NCBI GenBank assembly: GCA_937899725.1
Contig: CALCCA010000142.1
Coordinates: 1-36,120, forward strand
Direction of reading: 5' to 3'
Length of the DNA: 36,120 bases
Source: an uncultured Halomicronema sp.
GTDB taxonomy: Bacteria > Cyanobacteriota > Cyanobacteriia > Phormidesmidales > Phormidesmidaceae
The notes under the pieces were generated by a model, which made no database searches, was not told the DNA's origin, and saw only the letters and a program-made list of their open reading frames with translations. The position numbers and the translations under genes were made by a program. Positions 17,705-26,300 of the stretch are shown one piece after another (position 1 is the first letter of the stretch; each line of letters starts with the position of its first letter).

Positions 17705-17758
17705 CGGTGCCTTTTCTTGTTAGATCTCTCTCTGCTACCGATCACGCTTCTAACCTGA

Positions 17759-18268
17759 ATGAAGGAGCCAAAGGACAGAAATGTTTTCCTTAACGGTGCT
17801 ATGAGTTCTCTAACTTTTCTCACAAATACACTGTTCGGATTGTTTTTAGCACTTGGGATTATATCCTTTCATCATATTACCAAGTATCTTTTCTACCCTT
17901 TTTTTGATATTTTCCAAGCACTACAGTTCTTTAGGGAGCAGAAAGGGCTTAGTTTTGCAGCCATCGCTTTTTTGTTGATTCCCTTTTGGGCATATTTTTT
18001 GCTCGCGTTTTTTTGCATATTTGCAAGAGCAGCCTTGATGGAATTATCAAGTTTCGGGGTTGCTTATATATGCCTCTTCCCTACTTCGATTGCATGCCTT
18101 TTGTATTTTGTTTCTTTGTTGTCGGCTCCTATAGATTTGAGTGTTGGTAGCATGAAAATTAGTGAAAGAGAGTTGTTTGCTCAAATGTCTCCTTCCTTGT
18201 TTTCACAGTCCTTTGTGCTGATCCTCGGTGGCTTTGCCGCACTATGGATTAGCTTGCTATGGGCTTGA
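17759..18268 (+). CDS. AT-rich membrane protein, hypothetical
   Basis: A 169-aa protein with four hydrophobic segments: TLFGLFLALGIISFHHI, AAIAFLLIPFWAYFLLAFFC, VAYICLFPTSIACLLYFVSL and a C-terminal SFVLILGGFAALWISLLW. I see no family motif. The gene is noticeably richer in A/T than its neighbours, uses codons such as TTT, ATT and TTG heavily, and contains no HIP1 site, which suggests horizontal acquisition. The ATG at 17759 has no ideal ribosome binding site; a second ATG at 17801 would shorten it by 14 residues. It lies 55 bp after prfC but is unlikely to be functionally linked. Confidence 0.6.
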   Translation: MKEPKDRNVFLNGAMSSLTFLTNTLFGLFLALGIISFHHITKYLFYPFFDIFQALQFFREQKGLSFAAIAFLLIPFWAYFLLAFFCIFARAALMELSSFGVAYICLFPTSIACLLYFVSLLSAPIDLSVGSMKISERELFAQMSPSLFSQSFVLILGGFAALWISLLWA

Positions 18269-18476
18269 AAGGGAAAGGATATTTTCGTTTGCTTGAATCT
18301 AGGAGCGTAAAGTGGAAAATTCGCAAGGTACTCAAGGCTAGTAGTTGAGCCTTTCTATTATGTTCGAGATCGCCTGCATCTAGAACGAGTGCGCCTCTTT
18401 AATGGGTTGGGGTGACATCGTTGAGAGGCCACCGATAATCCACTTTTACCCGCAGGAGATCGCAATGCTCTTCGAG
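18269..18476. other. Spacer after the AT-rich gene
   Basis: About 200 bp between two convergent coding regions. I see no strong terminator or ORF here. Confidence 0.4.
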
Positions 18477-18626
18477 CTATCGCTGTTGTGAAAGCGTCTT
18501 GCGCAGGGTGCTGATCAGCTCGCTGACTTCTAGCTTGAGTAACGGTTCTTGATAGGCTGCAAATAGAGTTTGCTGCTGCAGCAACTCATAATGCACGTGA
18601 GATGGGAGGGGTAGCGGCTCGCTCAT
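18477..18626 (-). CDS. Small protein, 49 aa, downstream of cobA
   Basis: ATG at 18626, TAG at 18477-18479. The protein begins MSEPLPLPSHVHYELLQQQT, continues with a helix-like stretch (LFAAYQEPLLKLEVSELIST) and ends LRKTLSQQR. It resembles, from memory, a small cyanobacterial family (possibly DUF5340) with the same PLPSHVHYELL start; that match is unverified. It lies 104 bp after cobA on the same strand and could be cotranscribed. The start has no strong Shine-Dalgarno. It would be missed by annotation pipelines with a 60-aa cutoff. Confidence 0.62.
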   Translation of the reverse strand: MSEPLPLPSHVHYELLQQQTLFAAYQEPLLKLEVSELISTLRKTLSQQR

Positions 18627-18730
18627 GGAAAATTTGAAACTATAGTGGCATGACTGATCGAGGAGTTAGGCATATCGCTAAGCGATCGCCTGAGCAAATT
18701 CGTCATTGCCCCTCGGGCACTGCCCCAGAT

Positions 18731-19465
18731 TTACGGCTGCAAATAAGGGCGTAAGCCCACGACTTCGCCAATCACAATGATGCAGGGAGACAACGTTTCA
18801 GCCTTAGTCTGCTGCGTGATATTGAGTAACGTTCCCGTCCAAACCTGCTGTTGCGGCTGACTCGCCCACCGCACGATCGCCACCGGCGTTTCCGGACGCT
18901 TGCCGTAACGCAACAGGCGATCACAGATCGCGGGCAGCGCTTTGCCCCCCATCAGCACGACTAAAACAGCCATTTGGGCTAAGGCCTCCCAGTTGTGCAG
19001 CTCCAAATCATGGGCCGTCAGCACGGTGAATTGACTGCCCAAAACCGGATCTGTCAGTGGCACACTGGCGAGCAGCGGGGCCACAGTGGCAGATGACAAA
19101 CCGGGAATCACTTCGAACGCGCAGTTGGCTGCCTTGAGCGCTTGAATCTCCGCAGCAGTGCGGCCAAAAATAAACGGATCGCCACTTTTGAGACGAATGA
19201 CGGTTTTGCCCTGTTGGCAAAGCTCAATCAGGAGTTGGTTGATTGCCGCCTGCGACCAGCTGGGCTGTCCGCCCCGTTTACCCACAGAGCGCACGTCACA
19301 AGTTGCAGGAACCAAGGCCAAAACATCAGCATTCACCAGAGCGTCATGGATTAACACCTGAGCCTGGGTCAGCAATTGATGGGCTCTGACGGTTAAGAAA
19401 TCGACGCTGCCGGGCCCTGCCCCAACGAGATAAACCTTGCCTAAATTCTCCAAAAATTGCCTCAA
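18731..19465 (-). CDS. cobA: Uroporphyrinogen-III C-methyltransferase (SUMT)
   Basis: The enzyme transfers two methyl groups from S-adenosylmethionine to uroporphyrinogen III, giving precorrin-2 for siroheme and cobalamin. Family motifs are all present: KVYLVGAGPGSVDFLTVRA at the N terminus, IHDALVN, RLKSGDPFIFGRTAAEI, FEVIPGLSSATVAPLL, PLTDP and VLVVLMGGKALPAI. At 244 aa it is a stand-alone methyltransferase without the CysG dehydrogenase/chelatase half or a HemD fusion. The longest frame starts at TTG 19465 (MRQFLENLGKVYL); the core begins only eight residues later, so the start is uncertain by a few codons. No other tetrapyrrole gene is adjacent. A 10-bp hairpin lies about 40 bp upstream (19506-19534). 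Confidence 0.95.
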   Translation of the reverse strand: MRQFLENLGKVYLVGAGPGSVDFLTVRAHQLLTQAQVLIHDALVNADVLALVPATCDVRSVGKRGGQPSWSQAAINQLLIELCQQGKTVIRLKSGDPFIFGRTAAEIQALKAANCAFEVIPGLSSATVAPLLASVPLTDPVLGSQFTVLTAHDLELHNWEALAQMAVLVVLMGGKALPAICDRLLRYGKRPETPVAIVRWASQPQQQVWTGTLLNITQQTKAETLSPCIIVIGEVVGLRPYLQP

Positions 19466-19817
19466 CGCTCAGCCTGCTTGCCCTCATCATGCCGGAACGA
19501 CGGTGCGAGCGCTGACACCAATTTTCAGCGCTCGGACTCTCCCTGAAATCTGGGCAAGGCAGAGGAGCCAAGGAGCAGGGGAGCCAGTTTTATCGTCTTG
19601 TTTCAGAGAATCGGCATGAGACAGCGGGCAAAGCGACTGGGTGGCATCGGGCTGAAAAGCAAGATTAATACACATGAACTATACTGATCGAGAAACTGTC
19701 CTTCGATGAGCGGCGAATCTTCATTTCTTGCTACGGTCAGGGTGAGTGCCGTGCGGTCGGCAATGCCTGGGTGTGACTGACCGCTTGTGACTGAATCTTT
19801 ATTGGAGTGCGATCGCC
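19466..19817. other. Divergent intergenic region, cobA / DUF4230 gene
   Basis: No gene is supported. It must contain the promoters of both divergent genes. The one clear structure is the hairpin at 19506-19534. Confidence 0.5.
19506..19534. repeat. 10-bp perfect inverted repeat upstream of cobA
   Basis: CGAGCGCTGA (19506-19515) pairs fully with TCAGCGCTCG (19525-19534) over a 9-nt loop, 41 bp before the cobA start on the minus strand. It could be an operator or a leader hairpin. No T-run follows on either strand. Confidence 0.45.
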
Positions 19818-20609
19818 ATGCCTACCCAGCCACCTCCCGTTGAGCAGGAGCCTGATTTAAATGAGGCAGATCTATACAAGGTGCGGCGACGGTCAACGTC
19901 CCGGCGATCGCCCCTCATTTTGCGCGTGCTCCAGGGCTTTGCCGGTAGCTTGTCAGGCGGCATGTTGCTGATCGGCATGGTGGCAGGGGTTGGCCTCTGG
20001 CGCTCCGGCGAAGATTTTGTCAACGGCATTCGCTCTGCGTTTACGCCCGCTGCCCCGGTGGAAGAAGTCGATGTGAAAACGGTGGTGGTGGAGCAGATTC
20101 GCGAAGCCAGCGAATTGACCACGGCCATTTTTACCATGGAAGTGGTGGTGCCGACCTCCAGTACGCGCACGATTGCGAACTATGAAATGGGCAAAACCAC
20201 TCTGATTTACATTGCCAATGGGGAGGTGCGCGCGGGGGTCGACCTGAGCACAATTGCGTCGACAGACGTTCAGGATACCGGCGATACGCTGCGAGTGATG
20301 CTGCCGCCGCCCACCATTATTGACAGCAAGATTGATGTCAACCAGTCACAAGTTTTTGACTACGATCGCGGCTTTTTAGGATTGGGGCCTGATCGAGCGC
20401 CGGAACTGCAAGATCAGGCTCAAGAGGTAGCGCTACAGCGGATGATTTTAGCGGCTTGCGAACAGAGCATTTTGCAGGAGGCCAGCGATCGAGCGGAGCT
20501 AGTGGTGGGACAACTGCTGCAAATCACCGACTATGAACAGATTGTGGTGGAATCACAGCCATCACCGAATACCGCCTGTGTCGGCGCTGGGGCAGGCACG
20601 GTACAGTAA
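19818..20609 (+). CDS. DUF4230 domain membrane-anchored protein
   Basis: A 263-aa protein with a basic N-terminal cytoplasmic segment (KVRRRSTSRRSP), one membrane helix (about residues 46-66; SLSGGMLLIGMVAGVGLW), then an extracytoplasmic domain. The DUF4230 pattern is seen in VVEQIREASELTTAIFTMEV, the strand KTTLIYIANGEVRAGVDLS, DTLRVMLPPPTIIDSKIDVN and a C-terminal helix (EVALQRMILAACEQSILQEA). Function is not known for this family; proteins of this type occur in many bacteria including cyanobacteria. The glutathione S-transferase gene starts 29 bp downstream, so cotranscription is likely. Confidence 0.82.
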   Translation: MPTQPPPVEQEPDLNEADLYKVRRRSTSRRSPLILRVLQGFAGSLSGGMLLIGMVAGVGLWRSGEDFVNGIRSAFTPAAPVEEVDVKTVVVEQIREASELTTAIFTMEVVVPTSSTRTIANYEMGKTTLIYIANGEVRAGVDLSTIASTDVQDTGDTLRVMLPPPTIIDSKIDVNQSQVFDYDRGFLGLGPDRAPELQDQAQEVALQRMILAACEQSILQEASDRAELVVGQLLQITDYEQIVVESQPSPNTACVGAGAGTVQ

Positions 20610-20637
20610 ACGAGGTTGTGCCAAGGTATTCTCGTCC

Positions 20638-21429
20638 ATGCTAGAGCTTTATCAGTTTGAAGCCTCTGCCTACAGCGAAAAAGTTAAGCTCATTCTCGAC
20701 TACAAGCAACTGCCGTATAAGGCCATCGAAGTGACACCGGGGGTTGGCCAAGTTGAGCTGTTCCAGCTTTCTGGCCAGCGCAAAGTGCCCGTGCTCAAAG
20801 CTGGCACCGACGTCATTCCTGATTCCACCGCGATCGCCCGTTATCTGGATGAGAAATATCCTGAGCGTCCAGTTCTGCCTACAGATCAACGCCAAAAAGG
20901 ACTCTGTCTAGCGCTCGAAGATTGGGCTGATGAATCCCTCGGGTTACAAGGTCGCAAAGCGATGATTGGCGCGTTTAACCAACATCCCAACTTTCGGACG
21001 GCGCTACTACCGGCGGCGACGCCCGATCTCGTCAAAAATTTGGTCGGTGCAGTGCCAGGCGATGTGCTCAGCCTGTTAGGCATGGGCATTGGATTTGGCC
21101 CAGAGAATGTCAAAGAAGCGACCCAGGTGCTCAAGCAAGCATTGGAAGCCCTGTGCCTGATGCTGGCCGACCAGCCTTATTTGGTCGGCGATCAGCCCAC
21201 GCTGGCTGACTTTGCCGTGGCGGGTATCTCGATGTACATCAAATTCCCCGCTTATCAATACGTTGATTTGCCCGAAAGCATCTGTGGCAAAGGGGTGCCG
21301 GGGTTAGCCGATGACATCAGCTACCAGCCCTTTTTTGATTGGCGCGATCGCCTCTATGCTGATTACCGCCAGGTGCGCGTTGGCACTCCGGCGGGGGGCA
21401 GTAGCCCAACTTCGATCAACATTGACTAG
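20638..21429 (+). CDS. Glutathione S-transferase family protein
   Basis: A 263-aa protein. The N-terminal thioredoxin-like domain runs MLELYQFEASAYSEKVKLIL to LDEKYP, with the glutathione-contacting cis-Pro segment RKVPVLKAG and the PDSTAIARYLDE motif (the Asp-Ser pair that binds the gamma-glutamyl part). The helical C-terminal domain contains the folding motif PTLADFAVAGI. The catalytic position in the first helix is Ser (FEASAYSEKV), as in Ser/Tyr-type enzymes rather than Cys-type. An in-frame extension to 20533 overlaps the upstream gene; the ATG at 20638 fits the domain start and is preferred. The substrate is unknown. Confidence 0.88.
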   Translation: MLELYQFEASAYSEKVKLILDYKQLPYKAIEVTPGVGQVELFQLSGQRKVPVLKAGTDVIPDSTAIARYLDEKYPERPVLPTDQRQKGLCLALEDWADESLGLQGRKAMIGAFNQHPNFRTALLPAATPDLVKNLVGAVPGDVLSLLGMGIGFGPENVKEATQVLKQALEALCLMLADQPYLVGDQPTLADFAVAGISMYIKFPAYQYVDLPESICGKGVPGLADDISYQPFFDWRDRLYADYRQVRVGTPAGGSSPTSINID

Positions 21430-21517
21430 GACTCATCTGTCCGCGTCAGTTTGATGGAAGGGGGCAACCGACTGTCTAAAATCGCTTGCCGCGATAGTGG
21501 GTGCCTAGATTGCCCTT

Positions 21518-21550
21518 AATCGGCAGTGTTGCTAGTCAGCGCTGCCGATT
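21518..21550 (+). terminator. Hairpin after the GST gene
   Basis: AATCGGCAG (21518-21526) pairs perfectly with CTGCCGATT (21542-21550) across 15 nt. It stands 90 bp after the GST stop and 64 bp before glcE. There is no long T-run (TCTCTTG follows), so it is a moderate terminator candidate. Confidence 0.45.
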
Positions 21551-21614
21551 CTCTTGAATGGCTATTCCGACCCCGTCATACACTGAAGAATGGTGAGGTA
21601 CGGGGTTACGCGCG

Positions 21615-22922
21615 ATGGGATCAATTCTTCAAACTGTTGAGTCCATGTTGGGCGCATCGCAGGTCATGAGCTGGGAGGCTTTGAGTCCCGCTTGGCAAAG
21701 TCGCGTGCACGGGGCGATCGCCGCTGAGTCACGACCCGACTGCATCGCCTATCCCAACACTGTCGAACAGCTGGCCGAGTTGGTGACCTGTGCCCATCAA
21801 CATCAGTGGCGGCTGTTGCCCTGCGGTCACGGCAGCAAACTCAGCTGGGGCGCATCTGTTACGGGCGCTGATGTGGTCGTCAGCACGCAACACCTTAATC
21901 AAGTGGTGGAACATGCTGTCGGCGATCTGACGGTCACGGCGCAGGCCGGGGTAGGATTTGCCGAGTTACAAGCGACTCTGTTACAGACCCGACAGTTTTT
22001 GGCGATTGACCCGGCCTATCCCCAACAGGCGACCCTGGGGGGCATTGTTGCCACCCGTGATACAGGGGCCTTGCGACAGCGATACGGCAGCATTCGCGAC
22101 ATGCTGATCGGCGTCTCGTTTGTGCGTCACGATGGTCAACTGGCCAAAGCCGGTGGGCGCGTGGTTAAAAACGTTGCGGGCTATGACCTGATGAAGCTGA
22201 TGAGTGGGTCTTTTGGCACGTTGGGCATTTTGACCCAGCTGACCTGGCGCACCTTTCCGCAACAGGAAACCGCTCAGACCATCTTTCTAAGCGGAGCGGC
22301 CACCGATATTCGGGCCGTAACGGCAGCCGTTTTGCGATCGCCCTTAACGCCCGCCAAGCTGGATCTCTTATCACCAGGGCTGGGGCCAGATCAGGGCGAG
22401 CAATTCGGCTTGGCGGTGCAGTTTCAAAGTATTGCCGCCGGTGTCGCCGAGCAAGGGGAACGGTTGGCCGCGATCGCCCAGCCCTATGAACTACAGCAAC
22501 AAACGCTATCAGACGTGGCGGACGACACCTGCTGGCAGACGTTGACGGCGGCGCTGCTGCCAGACGATCACCCGGAAAATCTCGCGATCGCCAAGGTGGG
22601 TATCCTCCCGGCTCAAGCCGTCGATTGGCTCGCATCTCTGCAGACGACACTTGCACCCGGCACCTGGCGAGCCCGCCTTCACGCCAGCAGTGGCCTGGGC
22701 CTCTTGCAGCTGAGCTGTGCGCACAATTCACCTGAGCAGCTAACGGCAGTGCGATCGCGCTGTCAGGCTGCCGGCGGCTATCTCAACCTGCTCGATGCAC
22801 CTGCAGACTGGAAGCAGCAGCTTGATCCCTGGGCGTTGGACGACGCGGCCCGGCTGTTGATGACCCGACTGCAAAAACAGTTTGATCCGCAAGGACGATT
22901 GAGTCCCGGTCGTCTGCGATAA
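21615..22922 (+). CDS. glcE: Glycolate dehydrogenase FAD-binding subunit
   Basis: This is a subunit of the membrane-associated glycolate dehydrogenase that oxidises photorespiratory glycolate to glyoxylate. The FAD-binding domain is clear: CIAYPNTVEQLAELVTCAHQ, LLPCGHGSKLSWG, VTAQAGVGFAELQATL, PQQATLGGIVATRDTGALRQ, RYGSIRDMLIGVSFVRHDGQ and GRVVKNVAGYDLMKLMSGSF (the KNVAGYDL block is characteristic of GlcE). At 435 aa it is somewhat longer than E. coli GlcE (350 aa), as is usual in cyanobacteria. ATG at 21615. glcF follows 192 bp downstream on the same strand; glcD is not in this window, so the catalytic subunit must be encoded elsewhere. Confidence 0.92.
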   Translation: MGSILQTVESMLGASQVMSWEALSPAWQSRVHGAIAAESRPDCIAYPNTVEQLAELVTCAHQHQWRLLPCGHGSKLSWGASVTGADVVVSTQHLNQVVEHAVGDLTVTAQAGVGFAELQATLLQTRQFLAIDPAYPQQATLGGIVATRDTGALRQRYGSIRDMLIGVSFVRHDGQLAKAGGRVVKNVAGYDLMKLMSGSFGTLGILTQLTWRTFPQQETAQTIFLSGAATDIRAVTAAVLRSPLTPAKLDLLSPGLGPDQGEQFGLAVQFQSIAAGVAEQGERLAAIAQPYELQQQTLSDVADDTCWQTLTAALLPDDHPENLAIAKVGILPAQAVDWLASLQTTLAPGTWRARLHASSGLGLLQLSCAHNSPEQLTAVRSRCQAAGGYLNLLDAPADWKQQLDPWALDDAARLLMTRLQKQFDPQGRLSPGRLR

Positions 22923-23114
22923 GGCCATCAGCCGATTTCCGGTACTCGCGACTCCCCACCAATATCCAGATTCGAGCGATCGCGGCGCGGCGATGCAATA
23001 GACACTATTGAAAGATGATCCCCCGCGATTGCCTGTCTCGCCCTCTGCTACCACCCAATCCCGAAATCAACGCGGTAGGCTGGAACTACTGATCGCCAGC
23101 GAAATCTCACCAAT

Positions 23115-24467
23115 ATGCAAACGGCAGATGCGCCCACGCCTCAACCCGACAATTTGCCCGAGCAAGGATTTGATCCTCAACATCCGCCATCTCAAGAGCT
23201 GATTGATGCCTGCGTGCACTGTGGATTTTGCTTGACCACCTGCCCCAGCTATCGGGTCATTGGCAAAGAAATGGACTCGCCTCGGGGTCGCATTTATTTA
23301 ATGGATGCGATTAACAAGGGAGAGGCCGAGTTTTCGGCTACAGCGGTGGAGCACTTTGACTCTTGTCTGGGGTGTCTGGCCTGTACAACCGCCTGTCCGT
23401 CTGGGGTGCAGTATGACCAGCTGATTGCTGCAGTGCGGCCTCAAGTACAGCGCCAGCACTCGCGATCGCTGCCGGGCAAACTCTTGCGAACGCTGATCTT
23501 TCAGCTATTTCCCTATCCTGACCGGATTCGTTTATTACTGACACCGCTGGGGCTATATCAGCTATCAGGCCTATCGAAATTGGTGCAGGGCTCCGGTCTG
23601 CTCAAAAAACTGTCGCCCAACCTGGCCGCTATGGAATCGCTGCTGCCTCAGGTGACGGCCAAATCTTTTCAAGATAATTTGCCGGCGGTGATTCCGGCGG
23701 TGGGCCAACAGCGCTACCGAGTGGGCATGGTTTTAGGCTGTGTGCAACGCGTCTTCTTTTCTGACGTCAATGAGGCGACGGCACGGGTATTGGCCGCCAA
23801 CGGCTGTGAGATTGTGATCCCCAAAAGTCAGGGCTGCTGCTCCGCGCTCCCCGCTCACCAAGGTGAAGAAGCCCAGGCCCAAGCCCTGGCGCGGCAAATG
23901 ATCGACGCCTTCGCCGACACCGAGGTCGATTATGTGGTGATCAATGCGGCGGGCTGCGGGCATACCCTGAAGGAATATGGTCACATTTTGCAAGATGATG
24001 ACGCCTATCGCGAGCGCGCCCAGGCTTTTTCAGACAGTGTGCGCGATGTGCAGGAGTTTTTGGCCGCCGTCGGGCTGACGGCAGAGCTGCATCCGTTAAC
24101 CGATGACACGTTGCCTGTGGTCTATCAAGATGCCTGCCATCTACTGCATGGGCAAAAAATCAGTGTGCAACCCCGCCAGCTGCTCAAGCAAATTCCCCAG
24201 GTACAGCTGCGTGAGCCCATTGACGGAGCGCTGTGCTGTGGCAGTGCCGGGGTGTACAACATGCTGCAGCCCGAAGTGGCTGAAGAATTAGGTCAAATGA
24301 AGGCCGAAAACCTGGTGAATACGGGGGCTAAACTCATTGCTTCACCCAACCCAGGCTGTTCTCTACAGATTCAGAAATATTTGCAGCAGCAGGGCCACTC
24401 ACTGCCGCTGGTGCATCCGATTGAGCTGCTAGATCGCTCCATTCGAGGCGAAAAACTGGTGGTTTAA
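23115..24467 (+). CDS. glcF: Glycolate dehydrogenase iron-sulfur subunit
   Basis: A 450-aa electron-transfer subunit that passes electrons from the flavin subunits toward the membrane quinone pool. Two [4Fe-4S] motifs are complete: C33, C36, C39 and C43, then C84, C87, C90 and C94. The C-terminal half has the cysteine-rich blocks of the GlcF/HdrB type: SQGCCSALPAHQGE, NAAGCGHTLKEYG, QDACHLLHGQK and ALCCGSAGVYN. The ATG at 23115 was chosen because no earlier start adds conserved sequence. It is probably coexpressed with glcE upstream. An inverted repeat lies about 145 bp after the stop (24613-24648). Confidence 0.95.
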   Translation: MQTADAPTPQPDNLPEQGFDPQHPPSQELIDACVHCGFCLTTCPSYRVIGKEMDSPRGRIYLMDAINKGEAEFSATAVEHFDSCLGCLACTTACPSGVQYDQLIAAVRPQVQRQHSRSLPGKLLRTLIFQLFPYPDRIRLLLTPLGLYQLSGLSKLVQGSGLLKKLSPNLAAMESLLPQVTAKSFQDNLPAVIPAVGQQRYRVGMVLGCVQRVFFSDVNEATARVLAANGCEIVIPKSQGCCSALPAHQGEEAQAQALARQMIDAFADTEVDYVVINAAGCGHTLKEYGHILQDDDAYRERAQAFSDSVRDVQEFLAAVGLTAELHPLTDDTLPVVYQDACHLLHGQKISVQPRQLLKQIPQVQLREPIDGALCCGSAGVYNMLQPEVAEELGQMKAENLVNTGAKLIASPNPGCSLQIQKYLQQQGHSLPLVHPIELLDRSIRGEKLVV

Positions 24468-24612
24468 GTCAGTCATGCCATCCGAGGGCGCGTCATCAGT
24501 TAATGACTAAAACCCCACGGGGCCAGCATTTTCGCGCCAGCCCCAGCCACTACGCTAGGAGCTAAAACCGTGTCATCCCAATTCTCTGAAACTGGACTAC
24601 AGATCTTCCTTT

Positions 24613-24648
24613 CGACGCCGCTCAAGGAACGTCGGCTGAGCGGAGTCG
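24613..24648. repeat. REP-like palindrome after glcF
   Basis: CGACGCCGCTCA (24613-24624) pairs with TGAGCGGAGTCG (24637-24648), 11 of 12 positions, over a 12-nt loop. The CTCA...TGAGCGGAGTCG form resembles dispersed intergenic palindromes found in many bacterial genomes. Confidence 0.5.
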
Positions 24649-24730
24649 TTCGCATCGCGTCTCCCCGAGGGAGAAAGCTGACTGACATGTGTAGCTGTAA
24701 TTGGTAGAACTGGTATCCGCTAGATATTCA

Positions 24731-24775
24731 GCCGCTGACCTCTGACCGTCTCCAGCGGCCGGGCGGTCAGAGGTC
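24731..24775 (+). promoter_or_regulatory. Interleaved inverted repeats in the rlmN leader
   Basis: A 12-bp perfect stem (GACCTCTGACCG, 24737-24748, with 24764-24775) is interleaved with a 6-bp stem (GCCGCT, 24731-24736, with AGCGGC, 24754-24759). The order A-B-A'-B' means the two stems compete, or form a pseudoknot. It ends 75 bp before the rlmN ATG. It may be a leader structure or a terminator for upstream transcription; there is no T-run after it. Confidence 0.4.
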
Positions 24776-24850
24776 GATCAGACGGTAAAAGCGTACCGTT
24801 GCCAGAAGAGCGTATTAGGATGGACAAGCATCATTTTTCCATTCCTGACT

Positions 24851-25900
24851 ATGGCTTCGACATCTCCTGAGCTCACGACAACCACGACTCCTTTATTAGG
24901 GCAGTCTTTAGAAGAACTGACGGATTGGGTCAAGGCGCAGGGGCAGCCTAGCTATCGCGGCAAACAGCTGCACCAGTGGCTGTACGACAAATACGCCCGT
25001 AGCCTGGCGGACGTGACGGTGTTTTCTAAAGAGTGGCGGGCCGAGATTGCGGCAGTGCCAGTCGGTCGATCGCAGCTGCACTTTCGCTCTGTCGCGCCCG
25101 ATGGCACAGTGAAATATTTGTTGAAGCTAGCCGATGGTCACATTATTGAAGCGGTCGGCATTCCCACCGAACGCCGACTTACGGTGTGTGTGTCTTCGCA
25201 AGTGGGCTGTCCGATGGCCTGTGATTTTTGTGCTACGGGTAAAGGTGGCTTTTTGCGCAATCTAGAGACCCACGAAATTGTCGATCAGGTCTTGACCGTA
25301 CAGGAAGATTTTGAGCAGCGCGTCAGCAATATCGTTTTTATGGGCATGGGTGAGCCCTTGCTGAACCCAAAAAACGTGGTGAAAGCAGTGCGATCGCTGA
25401 ACCAAGATGTCGGCATCGGTCAGCGCTCGATCACCGTTTCGACGGTCGGAATTCCCGGTCAAATTCGACGATTAGCCGCCGAATCACTGAAAATTACGCT
25501 GGCAGTCAGTCTCCATGCTTCCAACCAGACGCTGCGAGAAACCCTGATTCCCAGTGCTCGTCAATATCCCCTTGAAGCCTTGATGGAGGAGTGCTACGAA
25601 TATTTGCATCAGACCGGGCGGCGCATTAGCTTTGAATACATTTTGTTGTCAGGGCTCAACGACTTGCCCCACCACGCGGCTGAGCTGGCCGAAATGGTGG
25701 GCGGCTTTCAAAGTCACGTCAACCTGATTCCTTACAACCCCATCAGCGAGGTCGATTATCAGCGACCGAGCGATCACCAGATCCAAACCTTTGTCGATGA
25801 ACTCAAAAAGCGCAATGTTGTCGTTAGCGTTCGCTATTCTCGCGGGCTGGAAAAAGATGCCGCCTGTGGCCAGCTGAGAGCACAGAAGCTAGCCAGCTAG
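24851..25900 (+). CDS. rlmN: 23S rRNA (adenine-2503-C2)-methyltransferase / tRNA methyltransferase
   Basis: A radical S-adenosylmethionine enzyme that methylates C2 of A2503 in 23S rRNA and A37 of some tRNAs. The radical-SAM cysteines are C120, C124 and C127 in [12 protein letters not shown]. The methyl-carrier cysteine is C339 in EKDAACGQL. Other family blocks: [17 protein letters not shown] near the N terminus, [43 protein letters not shown] and [18 protein letters not shown]. Length 349 aa is typical. ATG at 24851. Confidence 0.97.
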   Translation: MASTSPELTTTTTPLLGQSLEELTDWVKAQGQPSYRGKQLHQWLYDKYARSLADVTVFSKEWRAEIAAVPVGRSQLHFRSVAPDGTVKYLLKLADGHIIEAVGIPTERRLTVCVSSQVGCPMACDFCATGKGGFLRNLETHEIVDQVLTVQEDFEQRVSNIVFMGMGEPLLNPKNVVKAVRSLNQDVGIGQRSITVSTVGIPGQIRRLAAESLKITLAVSLHASNQTLRETLIPSARQYPLEALMEECYEYLHQTGRRISFEYILLSGLNDLPHHAAELAEMVGGFQSHVNLIPYNPISEVDYQRPSDHQIQTFVDELKKRNVVVSVRYSRGLEKDAACGQLRAQKLAS

Positions 25901-25949
25901 GCTGCACTGGTATCTCAACGGTTCAAGCGCCGTTCAGCCTACTGCAGCC
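25900..25949 (+). terminator. Branched hairpin at the rlmN 3' end
   Basis: GGCTGCA (25900-25906) pairs with TGCAGCC (25943-25949). A second stem, AACGG (25917-25921) with CCGTT (25930-25934), is nested inside. It begins at the rlmN stop codon. No T-run follows, so termination is uncertain. Confidence 0.4.
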
Positions 25950-26300
25950 CAAACATCCAGACCGTTGCCAAGTAAGGCCAGGTGATTGAACGCGCCCAAA
26001 AGCTGACCCTAAGCACTCGTCGAGCCTGGGCACTGCAGCTCATTCCGTGCTTATGCGATCGCGTCACTCATGAAGCTTAAAACGACAACAGCCTTAGCCG
26101 ATAGCGTTGTAGCGGAGGCCGTCGTTGAGACCGGTATCGATGGGTGATTGATTGAGATCTGGCACCAGTCGGCAGCTAGAGGTCAGAATTGAAAGGCCGA
26201 CTAGATCGTAATTTCAGTCATCTGGAGTGGCCTGATCCAGCTACGGGTAGACGTATTGACATGACTTGACGGCACCATGCCAACCATGCCTGGCAGCAAT
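25950..26300. other. Intergenic spacer with one copy of a 26-nt dispersed motif
   Basis: No coding potential is seen. The segment 26212-26237 matches 863-888 at 22 of 26 positions. The rest shows nothing I can name. Confidence 0.5.

Larger units (their letters stand above)
24468..24850. other. Intergenic region glcF / rlmN with two hairpins
   Basis: No gene is supported; a GTG-started 44-codon frame overlaps the first hairpin and looks accidental. The two hairpins at 24613-24648 and 24731-24775 are listed separately. Confidence 0.5.

Noticed and set aside
19466-19540. Cobalamin riboswitch upstream of cobA
   Set aside because: Only a simple 10-bp hairpin is present; I see none of the conserved B12-box sequence.
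22165-22731. 188-codon minus-strand frame inside glcE
   Set aside because: It is Arg/Pro/Ser-rich, typical of an antisense shadow in a GC-rich gene; glcE on the plus strand carries all family motifs.
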